Source: Earliella scabrosa (lineage: Eukaryota > Basidiomycota > Agaricomycetes > Polyporales > Polyporaceae). From it: a DNA stretch of 64,000 nucleotides. Both the position numbers and the translations under genes were made by a program. The notes beneath the pieces were generated by a model. It made no database searches. It worked only from the letters and a program-made list of their open reading frames with translations, and was not told the origin of the DNA. The stretch is from the NCBI GenBank assembly GCA_022605405.1, contig JABYQQ010000003.1:1302001-1366000 (forward strand), in the 5' to 3' direction. Shown one piece after another: positions 46,001 through 54,910 of the stretch (its first letter is position 1; the number at the start of each line of letters is the position of its first letter).

Positions 46001-46874
46001 GATTGTAGATGCCGGGAGGGATGGGGAAGTTCTTCTCGATCCACGGAACATGCGGGATGACCGCGAGCTTAACCGGCGGGAACATGTCGCGACGGAAGTG
46101 CCCGCGCTCGGAGTCCTCCCAAGCGAAGCCCTCGTTCTGCTTGCACATCAAGTCGTCGAAGATCGCGAGTTCCTCGGGCGTCAGCCACTCCGCGTGATCC
46201 TCGTGCAGCTTCTCGCGACGCTCCGCGGTGTAACGTCCGGTGGGTTCGAAAGGTTTGGGGTTGGGGTCTAGTGTAGGCATGTTCTCGAGAGGGTCGCCGA
46301 CGTGGTTTCGGACGATGCGGAAGTGTTGTGGGAGCTCGGTCGGCTTAGGGTTGACCTTGAGCGCTACCGGTTTGTACTTCTTTTTCGTCTTCAGCAGTAC
46401 TTCGACCTCCTCCTCTTCGCATGTGGGAGTCGCAGGACGGCCGTCCGGCTTCGCTTCGCGGGGTCTCGAATACGAACCCGATCGCGAGCGCACCGGACGC
46501 CGTCCGAGAGATTTCGTAGGGTAGACAGGCCTGACGCGCCCACGTGACCGCGTCCCGCGGATCGCGTCTGTAGGCGCTCGGGTATCTGGTGTCGCGCGAC
46601 CGCGCTCCGGCTCGGAAGTCGTCGCATGAGGGGTATCGGTCGCGCGGGTAGAGTCGAGGGAAACCGAAACTCGAGACTGAGAGTTGAGATATGTATGGAT
46701 TTCTGGTTTTACGCTGGGGTCGTCGCTCGCTAATAAATACGCTTCTTGGATCGCGGTAGCTGAGGTATCTTCGAGGGCTCTATGCGCGGTGACGTATATC
46801 TGCCTCGTTTTCGCGTCGTAGTCCAGGACGAGGGCCACCTCTCCCTGACCGGAAATCAGATCATCGAAGTCCGA
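43089..46874 (-). CDS. pol: Pol polyprotein (reverse transcriptase, RNase H, integrase), -1 frame to gag
   Basis: The open frame is entered from gag by a -1 shift at 46874-46880; no ATG lies at its start and the first plausible codon at 46838 is GTG. Reverse transcriptase: PIPPGIYNQVIALIRKKID, FQTPFGAMRLTTLPMGWAN, and the catalytic YIDDV. RNase H begins with VILSVDTSKIAVGFHL. Integrase has the zinc domain (H...H...CHQC around HDYVGHRGIAATT and VRSCHQCQ), then the D,D,E residues in VHVDCMEMPG, ISDNGTPF and GIVERPHF. The C-terminus holds a GPY/F-like segment (ARYLGPLVVISRNRGGAY) and an acidic tail ending EEAEED. No chromodomain and no disabling mutation are seen. Confidence 0.95.
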   Translation of the reverse strand, partial: SDFDDLISGQGEVALVLDYDAKTRQIYVTAHRALEDTSATAIQEAYLLASDDPSVKPEIHTYLNSQSRVSVSLDSTRATDTPHATTSEPERGRATPDTRAPTDAIRGTRSRGRVRPVYPTKSLGRRPVRSRSGSYSRPREAKPDGRPATPTCEEEEVEVLLKTKKKYKPVALKVNPKPTELPQHFRIVRNHVGDPLENMPTLDPNPKPFEPTGRYTAERREKLHEDHAEWLTPEELAIFDDLMCKQNEGFAWEDSERGHFRRDMFPPVKLAVIPHVPWIEKNFPIPPGIYNQVIALIRKKIDSGVYEPSNASYRSRWFCVLKKDGNIRIVHSLEPLNKVTIQHSGVPPIPDHMAERFAGRACGTTLDLYVGYDERELEEESRDLTTFQTPFGAMRLTTLPMGWANSVPIFHDDVTFILQPEIPAYTIPYIDDVTVIGPASAYRREDGTYETIPENPGVRRYVWEHLQDVNRIVQRVKHAGGTFSGKKIRCAAPEFTAVGHHCTPEGRVPEPKGVEAVLNWGPCANVSEVRAFLGTVGVARIFIKDYATKAHPLNRLLRKDAQFEWGPEQELAMQTLKDALLASPALRAIDYESDAPVILSVDTSKIAVGFHLCQEDQEDPRRRYYSRFCSITLNDREARFSQPKLELYGLFRALRALRFHLVGVRKLVVETDATAIKDMLANPDVAPSAVMNRWIIAIKMFHFDLVHVPGKSHTPDGLSRRPAQPDDKPDEDDGEEFEDWVDNMYGFMHLINPPPRLGDAAIDFSVPRSIDEVETLMQQTSGTAAKLPVIAPPPYSDFPRTAIARDFDFRIEEVKHWLATGEQPAMESREADKFAKYASQFFLRDDRLWKVGRDGHHRRVLEAEKRPQALVEMHDYVGHRGIAATTSFLADRFWWPEMKADIAWYVRSCHQCQVRQTTKVRIPPTVPIPAPPMMRVHVDCMEMPGRYRYFFHARCAMTTYCEGRASTAQTAKAIGDWIYQDLLCRWGAVCEIISDNGTPFVAALEYIAKTYHVYHIRISGYNSQANGIVERPHFHVRDALYKACEGDPSQWVSRVYSVLWADRITVRRRMGCSPYYAVTGTHPIMPLDIAEATYLLPTANKMISTTELITQRAIALQKRPEQISRLRSKVYASRVRAAELYEEHHAYTTKAFDFKPGRLVLMRNTAIEKSLNRKMRARYLGPLVVISRNRGGAYIVAELDGAVHDRPIAAFRLIPYLARKSPIPFRMEDLDVDARRIREMEESEETFEDEGLGEPEEAEED

Positions 46875-49438
46875 AAACCCGCGCGCGACGTCTGCGATTG
46901 TTTCGGGCCTTCACCTCGCGCATACGTCGGTAGGGTGAGCTCGCGGCGCGAGTTCGGACAACGAACGGTGATCGTCTGACGACCGTCTGGCTTATTGACT
47001 ACGGTGCCGGAGACTAAGACGTCGAAGGGTCGACCGAGGAGGACGTCGTAAGAGGCGTTCCGCACGACGTGCATCTGTAGGTAGACGACGACTCCGGGGC
47101 CGAGTTCGACTGCGACGTTCCTCGCGAGACCGAGCGTAGGGTCGACTGTGCCGTTCGCGCTGACCATCCGCAGACTAGAGGACGGGTCGTAAGGGATCTT
47201 GAGCTCGAAGCACTTCGCCTCGCTGATCGCGACAATCTGCGAGCCCGGGTCGAGAACGCATTCGGTCGGGACGTCCGAGTTGTTGACATGCGCGAAGATA
47301 GACCTCAACTTGTGAGTCTTATCCCCGACGACGATGTCAGGTCCGACGTCCTCGTCCTCATCGCGCGAAAACGTTCCGCGGCGTACGCGGTACATCCCGC
47401 GGGGTAGCTCCTCGTCTTCATCATCCGACTCCGCCTCTTCGACCGTCTGGGACGCCTTCTTCTCCCGCGAAAGCTTGAAGGTCTCCGCTTCATCCCCGCT
47501 GTGCGTCCACACCGTCGGCTCGTCCTCCTCCGGACAGTCCTGCACGAACGTCTTGTACGTCCGTCCCTTCCCCTTATCCTCGCCCTTCTTCTTCGTCCTC
47601 TCATCTCCCTCGTCTTCTTCGTCCTCTCCCGCAGCCTTCTCCCGCGCGGCGCGAATCGCGAACCGCCGCGAAGATGTCGCGTCGTTCAGCATCTTCCGGA
47701 TCCCCGGAGACACGCTCAAGAGCTCGACCGGGGTCATGGTGACCGACTGCGCTTCGCCGAAGCTCCTCTGAAAGACTCGCTTCTCCGCGTTGGGGTCTAC
47801 GATCGCGGCGGTGTGACGGTACGCGGGCTCGGTTCGCGAAGGAGTGTCGGTCGCGCTGTTCGCGCGCCTGTGGTTCCCGAAGGCGAAGTCGCGCGCGATA
47901 GGCTCGGCTGTGACTGGGGGTCGCGTCTTCGAGTACGGGTGGATCGGGATGTTCTCGTCGTCCTTGTCGCGAGAAGGCCCTTCATCCCGCGCGACCCGCT
48001 GCATAGCCTCCGCCCGGTCTGACAGGTGCGGTGGCGCATCGCGCTTCCGCGGCTGCTCGCGATCCTTCTCAGACTCCTCCCGCGTGTGCTTCTTCGGACG
48101 CGTCGTGATCTCGACTCCGTCGAACCGGACCTTGCGCTTCTGTTTCTCGAGCTCCAGCTGACTCTTGAGCTCGCCCGCGCGCTGCATCAAGACTGCGAGT
48201 TCCTCCTCGATCGTGCTCTCGCTCTCCTTCGCGCCAGCGTAGTACGGGTCTTCTTCGGGCTCGACGACTAGCATCATGTGGCCGACTTGGGTAGGGTTCT
48301 TCTTGCCGGGATTGAGGTCGTGCCAGACTAGAACGCGCTCGCGCATGCAAGTCCCGGGAAGGTTCCGAGGGACGAAGGTGCCTTTCGGAAGGAAGATACG
48401 TCCTCCATCGCCGCGTTCGATGAGACCGTTCGCGAGATCTTCGCGAGCCGCCGGGCAGGTCTTAGAGTGGCACCCAGCGGTCCCGCAGTAGAAACAGTTT
48501 TGGTCCTCGCCTGCGAAGCCCAGTCCCGCATTGCTCAGCCGGACGTTCGCAGGGGGTCCTCGCGGTATGTCGTTCCGCTGCCAGCCTCCTCCTCGCGGCG
48601 CGTCGTCGCGCGGGAACCCTCGCTGTCCTCCGTTCTCATTGCGGAACAGGGTACGAAAGGTCTCCGTCATCGCGCTCAGCATCTCTTGCTTGAAGGACTC
48701 CAAAGCCGGCTCCTGCTTGACTTCGCGCGCGGGCGTCTGCGCGCTCTGGGTCGCGAACGCCGAAGTGCCTAAGAGAGACGACCCCGCGCCGGACCGAAAC
48801 CGATGGTCGGAGCCCTGAAGGAGTACGCCGAAAGGGCCTTGGTCTTCGAGGCAATAGGTCATAGCCTCGTGCACTTCCGCGACGGAAAAGGGGTCGCTCG
48901 GGTGCTTGTCGGGGACCTTGTTCGCGAGACGAGCGCTAACGGCTGCGGCCTTCTCGGGCGGGACAAGGCTGAGGAGCGCGGCTGCAGCGTCATCCTCTGC
49001 GATGCCGGGTCGCGGCTTCGTCGACAGGTATCGGAACATAGGATAGAACTTCCGGTAGAACTCGGAGTATTCCTCGAGGGTGTGAATCCCCTTTTCGCGG
49101 GTGTCGTTGACTAACTTGTTAAGCTGTGCCCGTGACCAGACGTGACTAGAGTCCGATCCGACGTAGAACCCCAAGACTTCATCGCGGAACTTCTCGTAGG
49201 TGTCGGTAGGTCCCTTGTTCGTGAACGTCTGCAAGACCTTCCAGGTTTTCGCGACGTCGATAGGCACGTATAGGAGCGCGGCCTTTTTCTTCTCTTCTTC
49301 GGATGTCACGCCCTCGCGCGCGAGTAGGCGCTCGAGCTCCTCGAAGTACTCCGCGACGGCATCTCGCGAAGACGGATCGTACCGCGGAGCCTCCTTGCTT
49401 CGCTTCAGGGGCAGCTTGTCGAATCCGGTTGAAGCCAT
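46856..49438 (-). CDS. gag: Gag-protease polyprotein of the retrotransposon
   Basis: 860 codons starting MASTGFDKLPLKRSKEAPRY. The N-terminal half is a Ty3-type capsid (DVAKTWKVLQTFTNKGPTDT; RAQLNKLVNDTREKGIHTL). A zinc knuckle follows: CFYCGTAGCHSKTC, a non-standard spacing. A charged, Arg/Glu-rich middle leads to a retropepsin-like aspartic protease: CVLDPGSQIVAIS holds the catalytic Asp (D-P-G-S in place of the usual D-T/S-G), and YDVLLGRPFDVLV is the second conserved block. The frame ends TSMI-stop at 46856-46858, 16 nt after the slippery heptamer, so the protease belongs to gag rather than to pol. Confidence 0.93.
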   Translation of the reverse strand: MASTGFDKLPLKRSKEAPRYDPSSRDAVAEYFEELERLLAREGVTSEEEKKKAALLYVPIDVAKTWKVLQTFTNKGPTDTYEKFRDEVLGFYVGSDSSHVWSRAQLNKLVNDTREKGIHTLEEYSEFYRKFYPMFRYLSTKPRPGIAEDDAAAALLSLVPPEKAAAVSARLANKVPDKHPSDPFSVAEVHEAMTYCLEDQGPFGVLLQGSDHRFRSGAGSSLLGTSAFATQSAQTPAREVKQEPALESFKQEMLSAMTETFRTLFRNENGGQRGFPRDDAPRGGGWQRNDIPRGPPANVRLSNAGLGFAGEDQNCFYCGTAGCHSKTCPAAREDLANGLIERGDGGRIFLPKGTFVPRNLPGTCMRERVLVWHDLNPGKKNPTQVGHMMLVVEPEEDPYYAGAKESESTIEEELAVLMQRAGELKSQLELEKQKRKVRFDGVEITTRPKKHTREESEKDREQPRKRDAPPHLSDRAEAMQRVARDEGPSRDKDDENIPIHPYSKTRPPVTAEPIARDFAFGNHRRANSATDTPSRTEPAYRHTAAIVDPNAEKRVFQRSFGEAQSVTMTPVELLSVSPGIRKMLNDATSSRRFAIRAAREKAAGEDEEDEGDERTKKKGEDKGKGRTYKTFVQDCPEEDEPTVWTHSGDEAETFKLSREKKASQTVEEAESDDEDEELPRGMYRVRRGTFSRDEDEDVGPDIVVGDKTHKLRSIFAHVNNSDVPTECVLDPGSQIVAISEAKCFELKIPYDPSSSLRMVSANGTVDPTLGLARNVAVELGPGVVVYLQMHVVRNASYDVLLGRPFDVLVSGTVVNKPDGRQTITVRCPNSRRELTLPTYARGEGPKQSQTSRAGFRTSMI
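46874..46880 (-). other. Slippery heptamer G GGT TTT for -1 ribosomal frameshifting
   Basis: In the gag frame the codons are GCG GGT TTT CGG. The heptamer G GGT TTT fits X XXY YYZ exactly in frame. A -1 shift here leads into the open pol frame and bypasses the gag stop 16 nt downstream. Confidence 0.75.
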
Positions 49439-49812
49439 GGGTGGCGTAGTTGCGATAGGAAGTGGATTGAAAGGGATAGGGGGTGGGATAGGGAAAGGGG
49501 GTGGAGATTGGGTTCGCGGGTTTGCTCGCGGAAGGATTTCGCGGAGAGGGGTATGGAACGAATCGCGGGGAGAGTCCTCGAGATCGGTAAGAGGAGACGA
49601 ACCGAAGATGTCTAAATCGATCCGCGTTCTAGGTGTGCGGGGGACCTCCAGCTGACTTCCGCGGGGCGGTGAGCCTGCGTCGGAGTCTTCGATGGGGGTT
49701 AATTCCGCGTCGAGTTCTTCGCGAAATTGTCGGAGGGCAGCGGCCGTCCTTTCGATGTAGATGTCGAGGGAATCGTCTAGGGACCTGTTACCGGCGGTGG
49801 CAGATTTACTCC
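49439..49812 (-). other. Retrotransposon leader (5' untranslated region)
   Basis: About 375 bp between the primer-binding site and the gag ATG with no coding frame of note; it would contain packaging signals. Confidence 0.5.
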
Positions 49813-49830
49813 CCCTCGCGGTGGGCTCCA
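49813..49830 (-). other. Primer-binding site
   Basis: On the coding strand, three bases after the 5' LTR, the sequence starts TGGAGCCCACCGCGAGG. It is complementary to a tRNA 3' end (...GGGCTCCA). The donor tRNA is not identified. Confidence 0.65.
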
Positions 49831-49833
49831 GAA

Positions 49834-50838
49834 TGATGGGTGTGCTCCGGCTCTGTGTGCGGAAAGAAACAACTAAACCACACTAAGAAACCAAGAACTC
49901 GAGAAGGTGGTGCGAGGTAGGGGATCTGGTTCCCGGGTTCGCAGGACGCGGACGCGGAGTCGACTCTCGAAAGGCTCTCGCGAAGGATCGCAGAGACCGC
50001 GGGGGAAGACTATGGAAGAGAGCTCGAAGGGGTGTGGCTAACTCAAGCTCTGCGGAGGGAACCCGCAGGACGGTGTTTCGAGATGAGAAGAACGCAAATC
50101 GCAGGCGCAAACGCAAGTCGCTGTCGCAGACGCAAACGCAGACGCAAACGCACGCGTATTCGCTGAGTCTCGATGGGTGGGGGATTCGATTCCCTGGGGC
50201 TCCTGCCCTCGCACTACTCTAACTACACGATCCTGCGACCGTCCGCAACTCCGGAACGCGACAACCGAAAAACTTCTCGTATCAACCCTTCCACCGCCCG
50301 CACCGTCCGCCTGATCCTCTCCCAACTGCGCGTGCCTTCGCCACATCCCCGTCCCGTCACCCTCAAACGCGGTCTTCGATCGCAATCTCGCCTCTCGACG
50401 AATCAGCCTCGAGGCTACCGGACGGTGGCTGTGCCCTCGATCCTCGGCACGTCCCTCCGCACGATCGCGTCCTCGCGCTCCCAAGTCTCGTCCGTCGGTC
50501 GCGATAGCTCGCAAGCTCGTGAGTGGCCAGCTTCGCATGACTCGGCCGAATGCCGCGCTCGCGACCCCCGCGCGCGATGTTCTTCCGCATCCTTGGCTCG
50601 CGGAACGTGCGTCCGAGGCTGCCTCGTCCCTCGCGTTGCGGAGCTCCGACCGGACCGTCGGGGAAATGAAGGGGTCTCGAAGTCGCGCGTGTTTTCGTGT
50701 GGTAGGGCCGCGCGCAGTCGGAAGGCTGGTGGGGCGCGGCTGCCGTCCGCGGGAAGGTCGCGCGAAGGGTTCGCGCGAAGGCGCGTCGCAGAGCGCGGGT
50801 CGACGAAATCGGGGCATGGCCGGTGCAGGTGCACAACA
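49834..50838 (-). repeat. 5' LTR (right)
   Basis: 1,005 bp, apparently identical to 37584-38588, with the same TG...CA ends and internal hexamer array. Promoter for gag-pol. Confidence 0.95.
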
Positions 50839-50842
50839 CCGA
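50839..50842. repeat. Target-site duplication CCGA, right copy
   Basis: Matches 37580-37583. Directly follows the right LTR and continues into the kinase-fold exon. Confidence 0.8.
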
Positions 50843-53241
50843 CCAATCCTTCTCCGATGTGTACAAGGGCAGGTGGAAGAAGAACGTGGTGGCAATCAGG
50901 ATGTTCAAACCAACGGTGCCCCGTTCATCATTTCTGGAACAGGTGAGTGGGCTATATACTCACGTCTTTCTTGGCGCCTTATATGATGCTGGTCCTCATC
51001 GGTACTGTAGGTCACCTTCTGGATGAACCTATCACATCCAAATGTGCTGAATCTGTTCGGCGCGTCGCTCGACGGGCGCTTCTGTGTTGTCCCGTTCTAT
51101 GGGAACGGGAGTCTCCTCCCGTACCTCAAGAGCCTCCCATCCCTTGAGTCGGTTGATATGCTCAAGATGGTGCACGAAATAGCGAGGGGGATGGCATACC
51201 TCCACTCGGAAGGTGTAGTACATGGTGCTCTCAAGGTGCGCTTGTGTACTATCAGGTAGTGGGTCTAAGCTAACAGACTCGCATTCGCATTCGCTACGTC
51301 TGGACGTACCTGTGTTCAATCTAGGCGGCGAATGTGCTGGTGGGCGACAGGATGCAATGCATTCTGACTGACTTTGACCTGAGTAAGATAAGACCTGCGC
51401 CGAACGGCCTCCCTCGTGCGTTCTACATTCCCTCTATGAGCTCAAAGCTTACGCCGGATGGATATGTCTCAGCTGCAGCAGGGTCCCTTCGGTGGCAGGC
51501 TCCGGAGCTCATGTCCAAGACCCGACTTCAACTGGGCAAATTCACACCCCAGAGCGATGTGTATTCATTCGCGATCACCGTTGTCGAGCTCCTCACCGTT
51601 GCTACTCACGAGTGGTTCACCCTTGACAACAACACGGTGCGAGATCGTGTCCTAGGTGAGTCAAGCCTGTCGCAGAGATTTCAGGCACCTAACAACAAAC
51701 TTTCGAAACTGATTGTTTATATACGCCCAGATTCGGATTTGCGTCCGGAACCACCACAGCTGCATGCGTGGTCAGATGGACTGGCTAGCATTCTCCAGTC
51801 ATGCTGGCCTTGCTGTCCCAACAAACGTCTGACGTCCAAGCAACTGGACTACCAAGTGCAGCAGCTTCGTTCCAAGTTCGGTGCAGGTCTTCAAGAAGAC
51901 GCAGACACTTCTGCGGCGGCATCTGATTTTCCGAGTTGGACATCGAGGACCGCAGCTGCATTGACAAACCTGCCAAGTTGCTCTGCTCTCCCTCAGGCTC
52001 TACCTCCCCGTGAGTCATGCATGGGCTTGTGTAAAACGGAAGACTGTTGATCACGGGCGTTCTCTAATACAGAGGCTGTGTCCACGTAAGTCTTTTCACG
52101 CTACGGAGTCCGAGGAGACCAACAATGCGAACAGCTCCAGAACTGCCAGTGGCAGTGTGAACAGCCTCTGGTCGGATGATGTCGAGTATCCCCGGCCTGC
52201 CTCCCCTCCACCGTCAAATGTAGCAGCACGTCAACGCCAACTTGAAGACGAACGTCGATACCGCTGGTTGCTCAAGCACAACTTTCACCCATCCTGTACG
52301 TCCACTGTCACTGCCAGTGCGAGTCATTTTGTGACTTCCCCAGTACTGAATGGACCTGCACGATAGTCAGACTCCCGCTTTGGGCACCGACGGAAGTCCT
52401 CCTTGGGGCCGTTGGTTACCACGACGACACAACGGGGGGACGATTTGTGACACTCTTCAACGCATTCGACCCCATCGAGTCCTCCGAGGATGGTAAAGCG
52501 AGGGACATTCCTTCACTGACGACTTACGGACCCGTGGACGTTGGTATGGAGTGTGACTCGGAGGACAAGTTACACCCGATCGGCCAGTCCTCAGGCTGGA
52601 GAGGCTGGACAACTAATATCATCAATTACTTGTGGCCAAATTGGTTTGTGGCGATGGTTTCTCATATTTGCCATACTAGAATTGGACTGACGTGGTATCT
52701 TGATGTAGTGGACAACGAGGCCAATTTGAGCTCCACGCGGGCCACAAGATCGCAAACCTCCTTACGGGACCGACGTGCGTCCATCAGATCAAGGACCTCA
52801 CGACGCCGGCCCAATGGTTCGAAAGGAATGTTAATGCCATTCTTTCGATATATGAAGACGAACATAGCCTAGTTAAAGAATCCTTATTCTTGGGTGCGTA
52901 CTTCGAGTCCTTTCTAACTTCTCACTGTGCTGGTATGCTCACGGTCCGCCGCGGGCTCAGTCACGGGCATGATCAAGGCCCGAGACTATGCTATGTTTAT
53001 CAGTCACGAACATCCGGACGGACACGTCTATTTCGACATCCCCTCCACCAGTCGCGCCAGCGCACCGTGGGGCGAATTCCGAGTCAATATCTCATCTCTG
53101 GACAAATCGCGGTCAGGGGAGGAGCAAACAGGAAACCTTCAGTTCTCGTCGAAGGTGTCGCAGCCGGGCGGCCGCGAGCAGAGCGTCCTGCTTGCACGGC
53201 TCCGATTCAAGCCTGACCATCCCAACCCGACGCTGCACTAA
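50839..53241 (+). pseudogene. 3' half of the disrupted MLKL-like gene: pseudokinase and C-terminal region
   Basis: The frame continues exactly where 37583 stopped: QSFSDVYKGRWKKN, then VVAIRMF, where the usual catalytic Lys of VAIK is Arg. After an intron come FWMNLSHPNVLNLFGASLDG and YLHSEGVVHGALK, with Ala replacing the catalytic Asp of the HRD/HGD loop; then AANVLV and LTDFDLSKI, which keeps the metal-binding Asp. The rest of the C-lobe (GSLRWQAPELMS; SDVYSFAITVVELLT) is normal. Loss of two key residues marks it as a pseudokinase. A Ser-rich linker and an unassigned C-terminal domain follow (FELHAGHKIANLLTGPTC; YAMFISHEHPDGHVYFDIP), ending NPTLH at 53241. It lacks a start because of the insertion. 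Confidence 0.82.
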
Positions 53242-54059
53242 GCGTCGTGATTGCGCAAGCCTTCATGCACATGATTGGGCCTTTCTTCCTTCTATCCATC
53301 AGGATTTGTCAACCTCGCCCGGTCATGACCCCTCTTCTTCTCCGTCATTGGCAGTCCTATCCTCCGATCAATCAAAGTTTCTCTCACATTTTCTCTTTCG
53401 CGTCATCCCTGGAACTGTTACCACAGCAGACTTCTGTACTACGTCTCCATAATACCGTCAAGTTATGATAGATCAGACTGCCACCCAGCCAAGTTCAACG
53501 CCATCAGGACTGTTCACTGGCACTTAGGCCGCTTGGGCCTCCTCCGTCTTGCAGAAGGACCGCAGTGTGATATAGCAAGCGAGGACGCTGTGTATGGATG
53601 TACTGGCATATGGAATTTTTTGTGGGTTGAATTTCAGCGCGGCTGCTGTTTCAGATCTCCGTCTCCCACTCTTGCTAGATAAGCCTGCGACTAACGCTGA
53701 AGGCGCAATCCTTGCCTCACATGGTCTGCAGCGAATGCTCAGGGCTCAGGACTCATCGATCATCACAGACCCGGAAGACTCATGGTGTGGCTTCGGAATG
53801 CAGCGAGGCTTGCGGGGGCGCTGACTCACCGGGTGAGTCTCCTCCACCACGGCATGTTGCTTTGATACACACCAACGTCGCCCTGTCCTCTCCAAGATGA
53901 TCTGCCCAGCATCTGACACACAGGTAGGCCGCACGACAGACAAGGTCGATGCTCAAGTGTACCGTGACAACTTCATCCGACTCGCGCCGCATACCCATCC
54001 CCGCCCCCGCTGCCCTACCAGTGCCCTACAAGGGCTTCTCAGCGTCGTCACACACAAGC
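53242..54059. other. Intergenic region between the disrupted gene and the right duplicated block
   Basis: 818 bp without a supported gene. Short frames here have no recognisable family character. Confidence 0.4.
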
Positions 54060-54399
54060 GTAAACAACATGATCACCCACAGCCGCCTGTTCACCACCTC
54101 CGCACATGTGCGCCCCACGATGGCTACTTCTGACTCCCTGATATCTCGCACATTCAGGACTATTCTTTCTGTCAGCTCCATTCTTAGATCCTGCTTACGA
54201 CTGACATAGTCTCAGTCTAATCTGCCGTACATCTCTTTCCCTATATACCCCGCGCCACGTCCCAACCTCGTCTAACCAGGGGCAACCATGAACGAGGAAG
54301 AGGATGAGTGGCAATTCTATCGGTGCGTCTGGTCTAACTCCTATACCTCTCGAATCTCTCCTAAGCTGAGTACCATTGCAGTCACAACAGCTCGAGCAA
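54060..54399 (+). pseudogene. Inverted fragment of the kinase gene's 5' end (promoter, exon 1, intron 1)
   Basis: It aligns in reverse orientation with 58490-58905. It includes an exon-1 copy (54288-54322, MNEEEDEWQFY), a GTGCGT...TTGCAG intron to 54381, and HNSSS at the start of exon 2, then breaks off at about 54400 into the kinase 3'-end repeat. The CCTATATACCC promoter motif is kept in both copies. Confidence 0.7.
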
Positions 54400-54600
54400 T
54401 GGGATAGGTCCGTGGAACTACATAGCGATGTTTGCGTACTCATGCCGCATGTGTCAGCGTCTGCTTGGATTCTGCGGACGAGAATGGGAGGATCAGCACA
54501 GCGATTCCGGAGTTCGTCGGACTTCAAGTTCAAATTTCAAGCATGGTGCACTCGCGCACCGCATCGTCCGGCTCGCTGTCCGAACTAAATCAGCGCTCAT
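54400..54600 (-). repeat. Copy 3 of the kinase 3'-end repeat
   Basis: About 200 bp related to the end of the intact kinase gene (56401-56603), lying upstream of the right HNH-like gene and abutting the inverted exon-1 fragment. Confidence 0.7.
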
Positions 54601-54910
54601 ATGTGCTCCTTGGGAGTCCCCGTCGCTCAGGCGGGACGGAGCAGTGTGGTGCTTGGGTGTCCCGGTCGCTGCAGTCGGAGGGTACGTCTCAGTAAGTCTC
54701 AGTGCAGCCTGGCAGATCCAAATTGAGTCATTCCGCAGTACTAGTGCGAGAGGGGCAGCACAGCGTCGGATGCACTGGCAAATGTGGTCAACGTTGCGGA
54801 ATCATCTGGATCCGCCATTCACCCTCGTATAGCAGGAGCTGCCTCCTAGAGACGGCGGTCGTTCATTACTAGAACAGCAAACTTGACGTCGCACCCGCAC
54901 CATCGCTCCC

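Larger units (their letters stand above)
37584..50838 (-). mobile_element. Full-length Ty3/gypsy-type LTR retrotransposon with antisense accessory genes
   Basis: A 13,255-bp element bounded by two apparently identical 1,005-bp LTRs and a 4-bp duplication. Read on its coding (minus) strand it runs 5' LTR (49834-50838), primer-binding site, leader, gag-protease, pol (reverse transcriptase, RNase H, integrase), a polypurine-like tract, a 4.4-kb block with three genes on the opposite strand, a polypurine tract, and the 3' LTR (37584-38588). The order protease-RT-RH-integrase, the GPY/F-like integrase C-terminus and the YIDD reverse-transcriptase box place it in Ty3/gypsy; no chromodomain is evident. 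All frames are open and the LTRs match, so it looks recently inserted and possibly active. Confidence 0.95.

Noticed and set aside
37584..50838. Endogenous virus or giant cargo-carrying DNA transposon
   Set aside because: Matching LTRs, primer-binding site, polypurine tract, gag-protease-RT-RNase H-integrase and a 4-bp target duplication define an LTR retrotransposon. There is no env-like, capsid-of-virus or tyrosine-recombinase gene.
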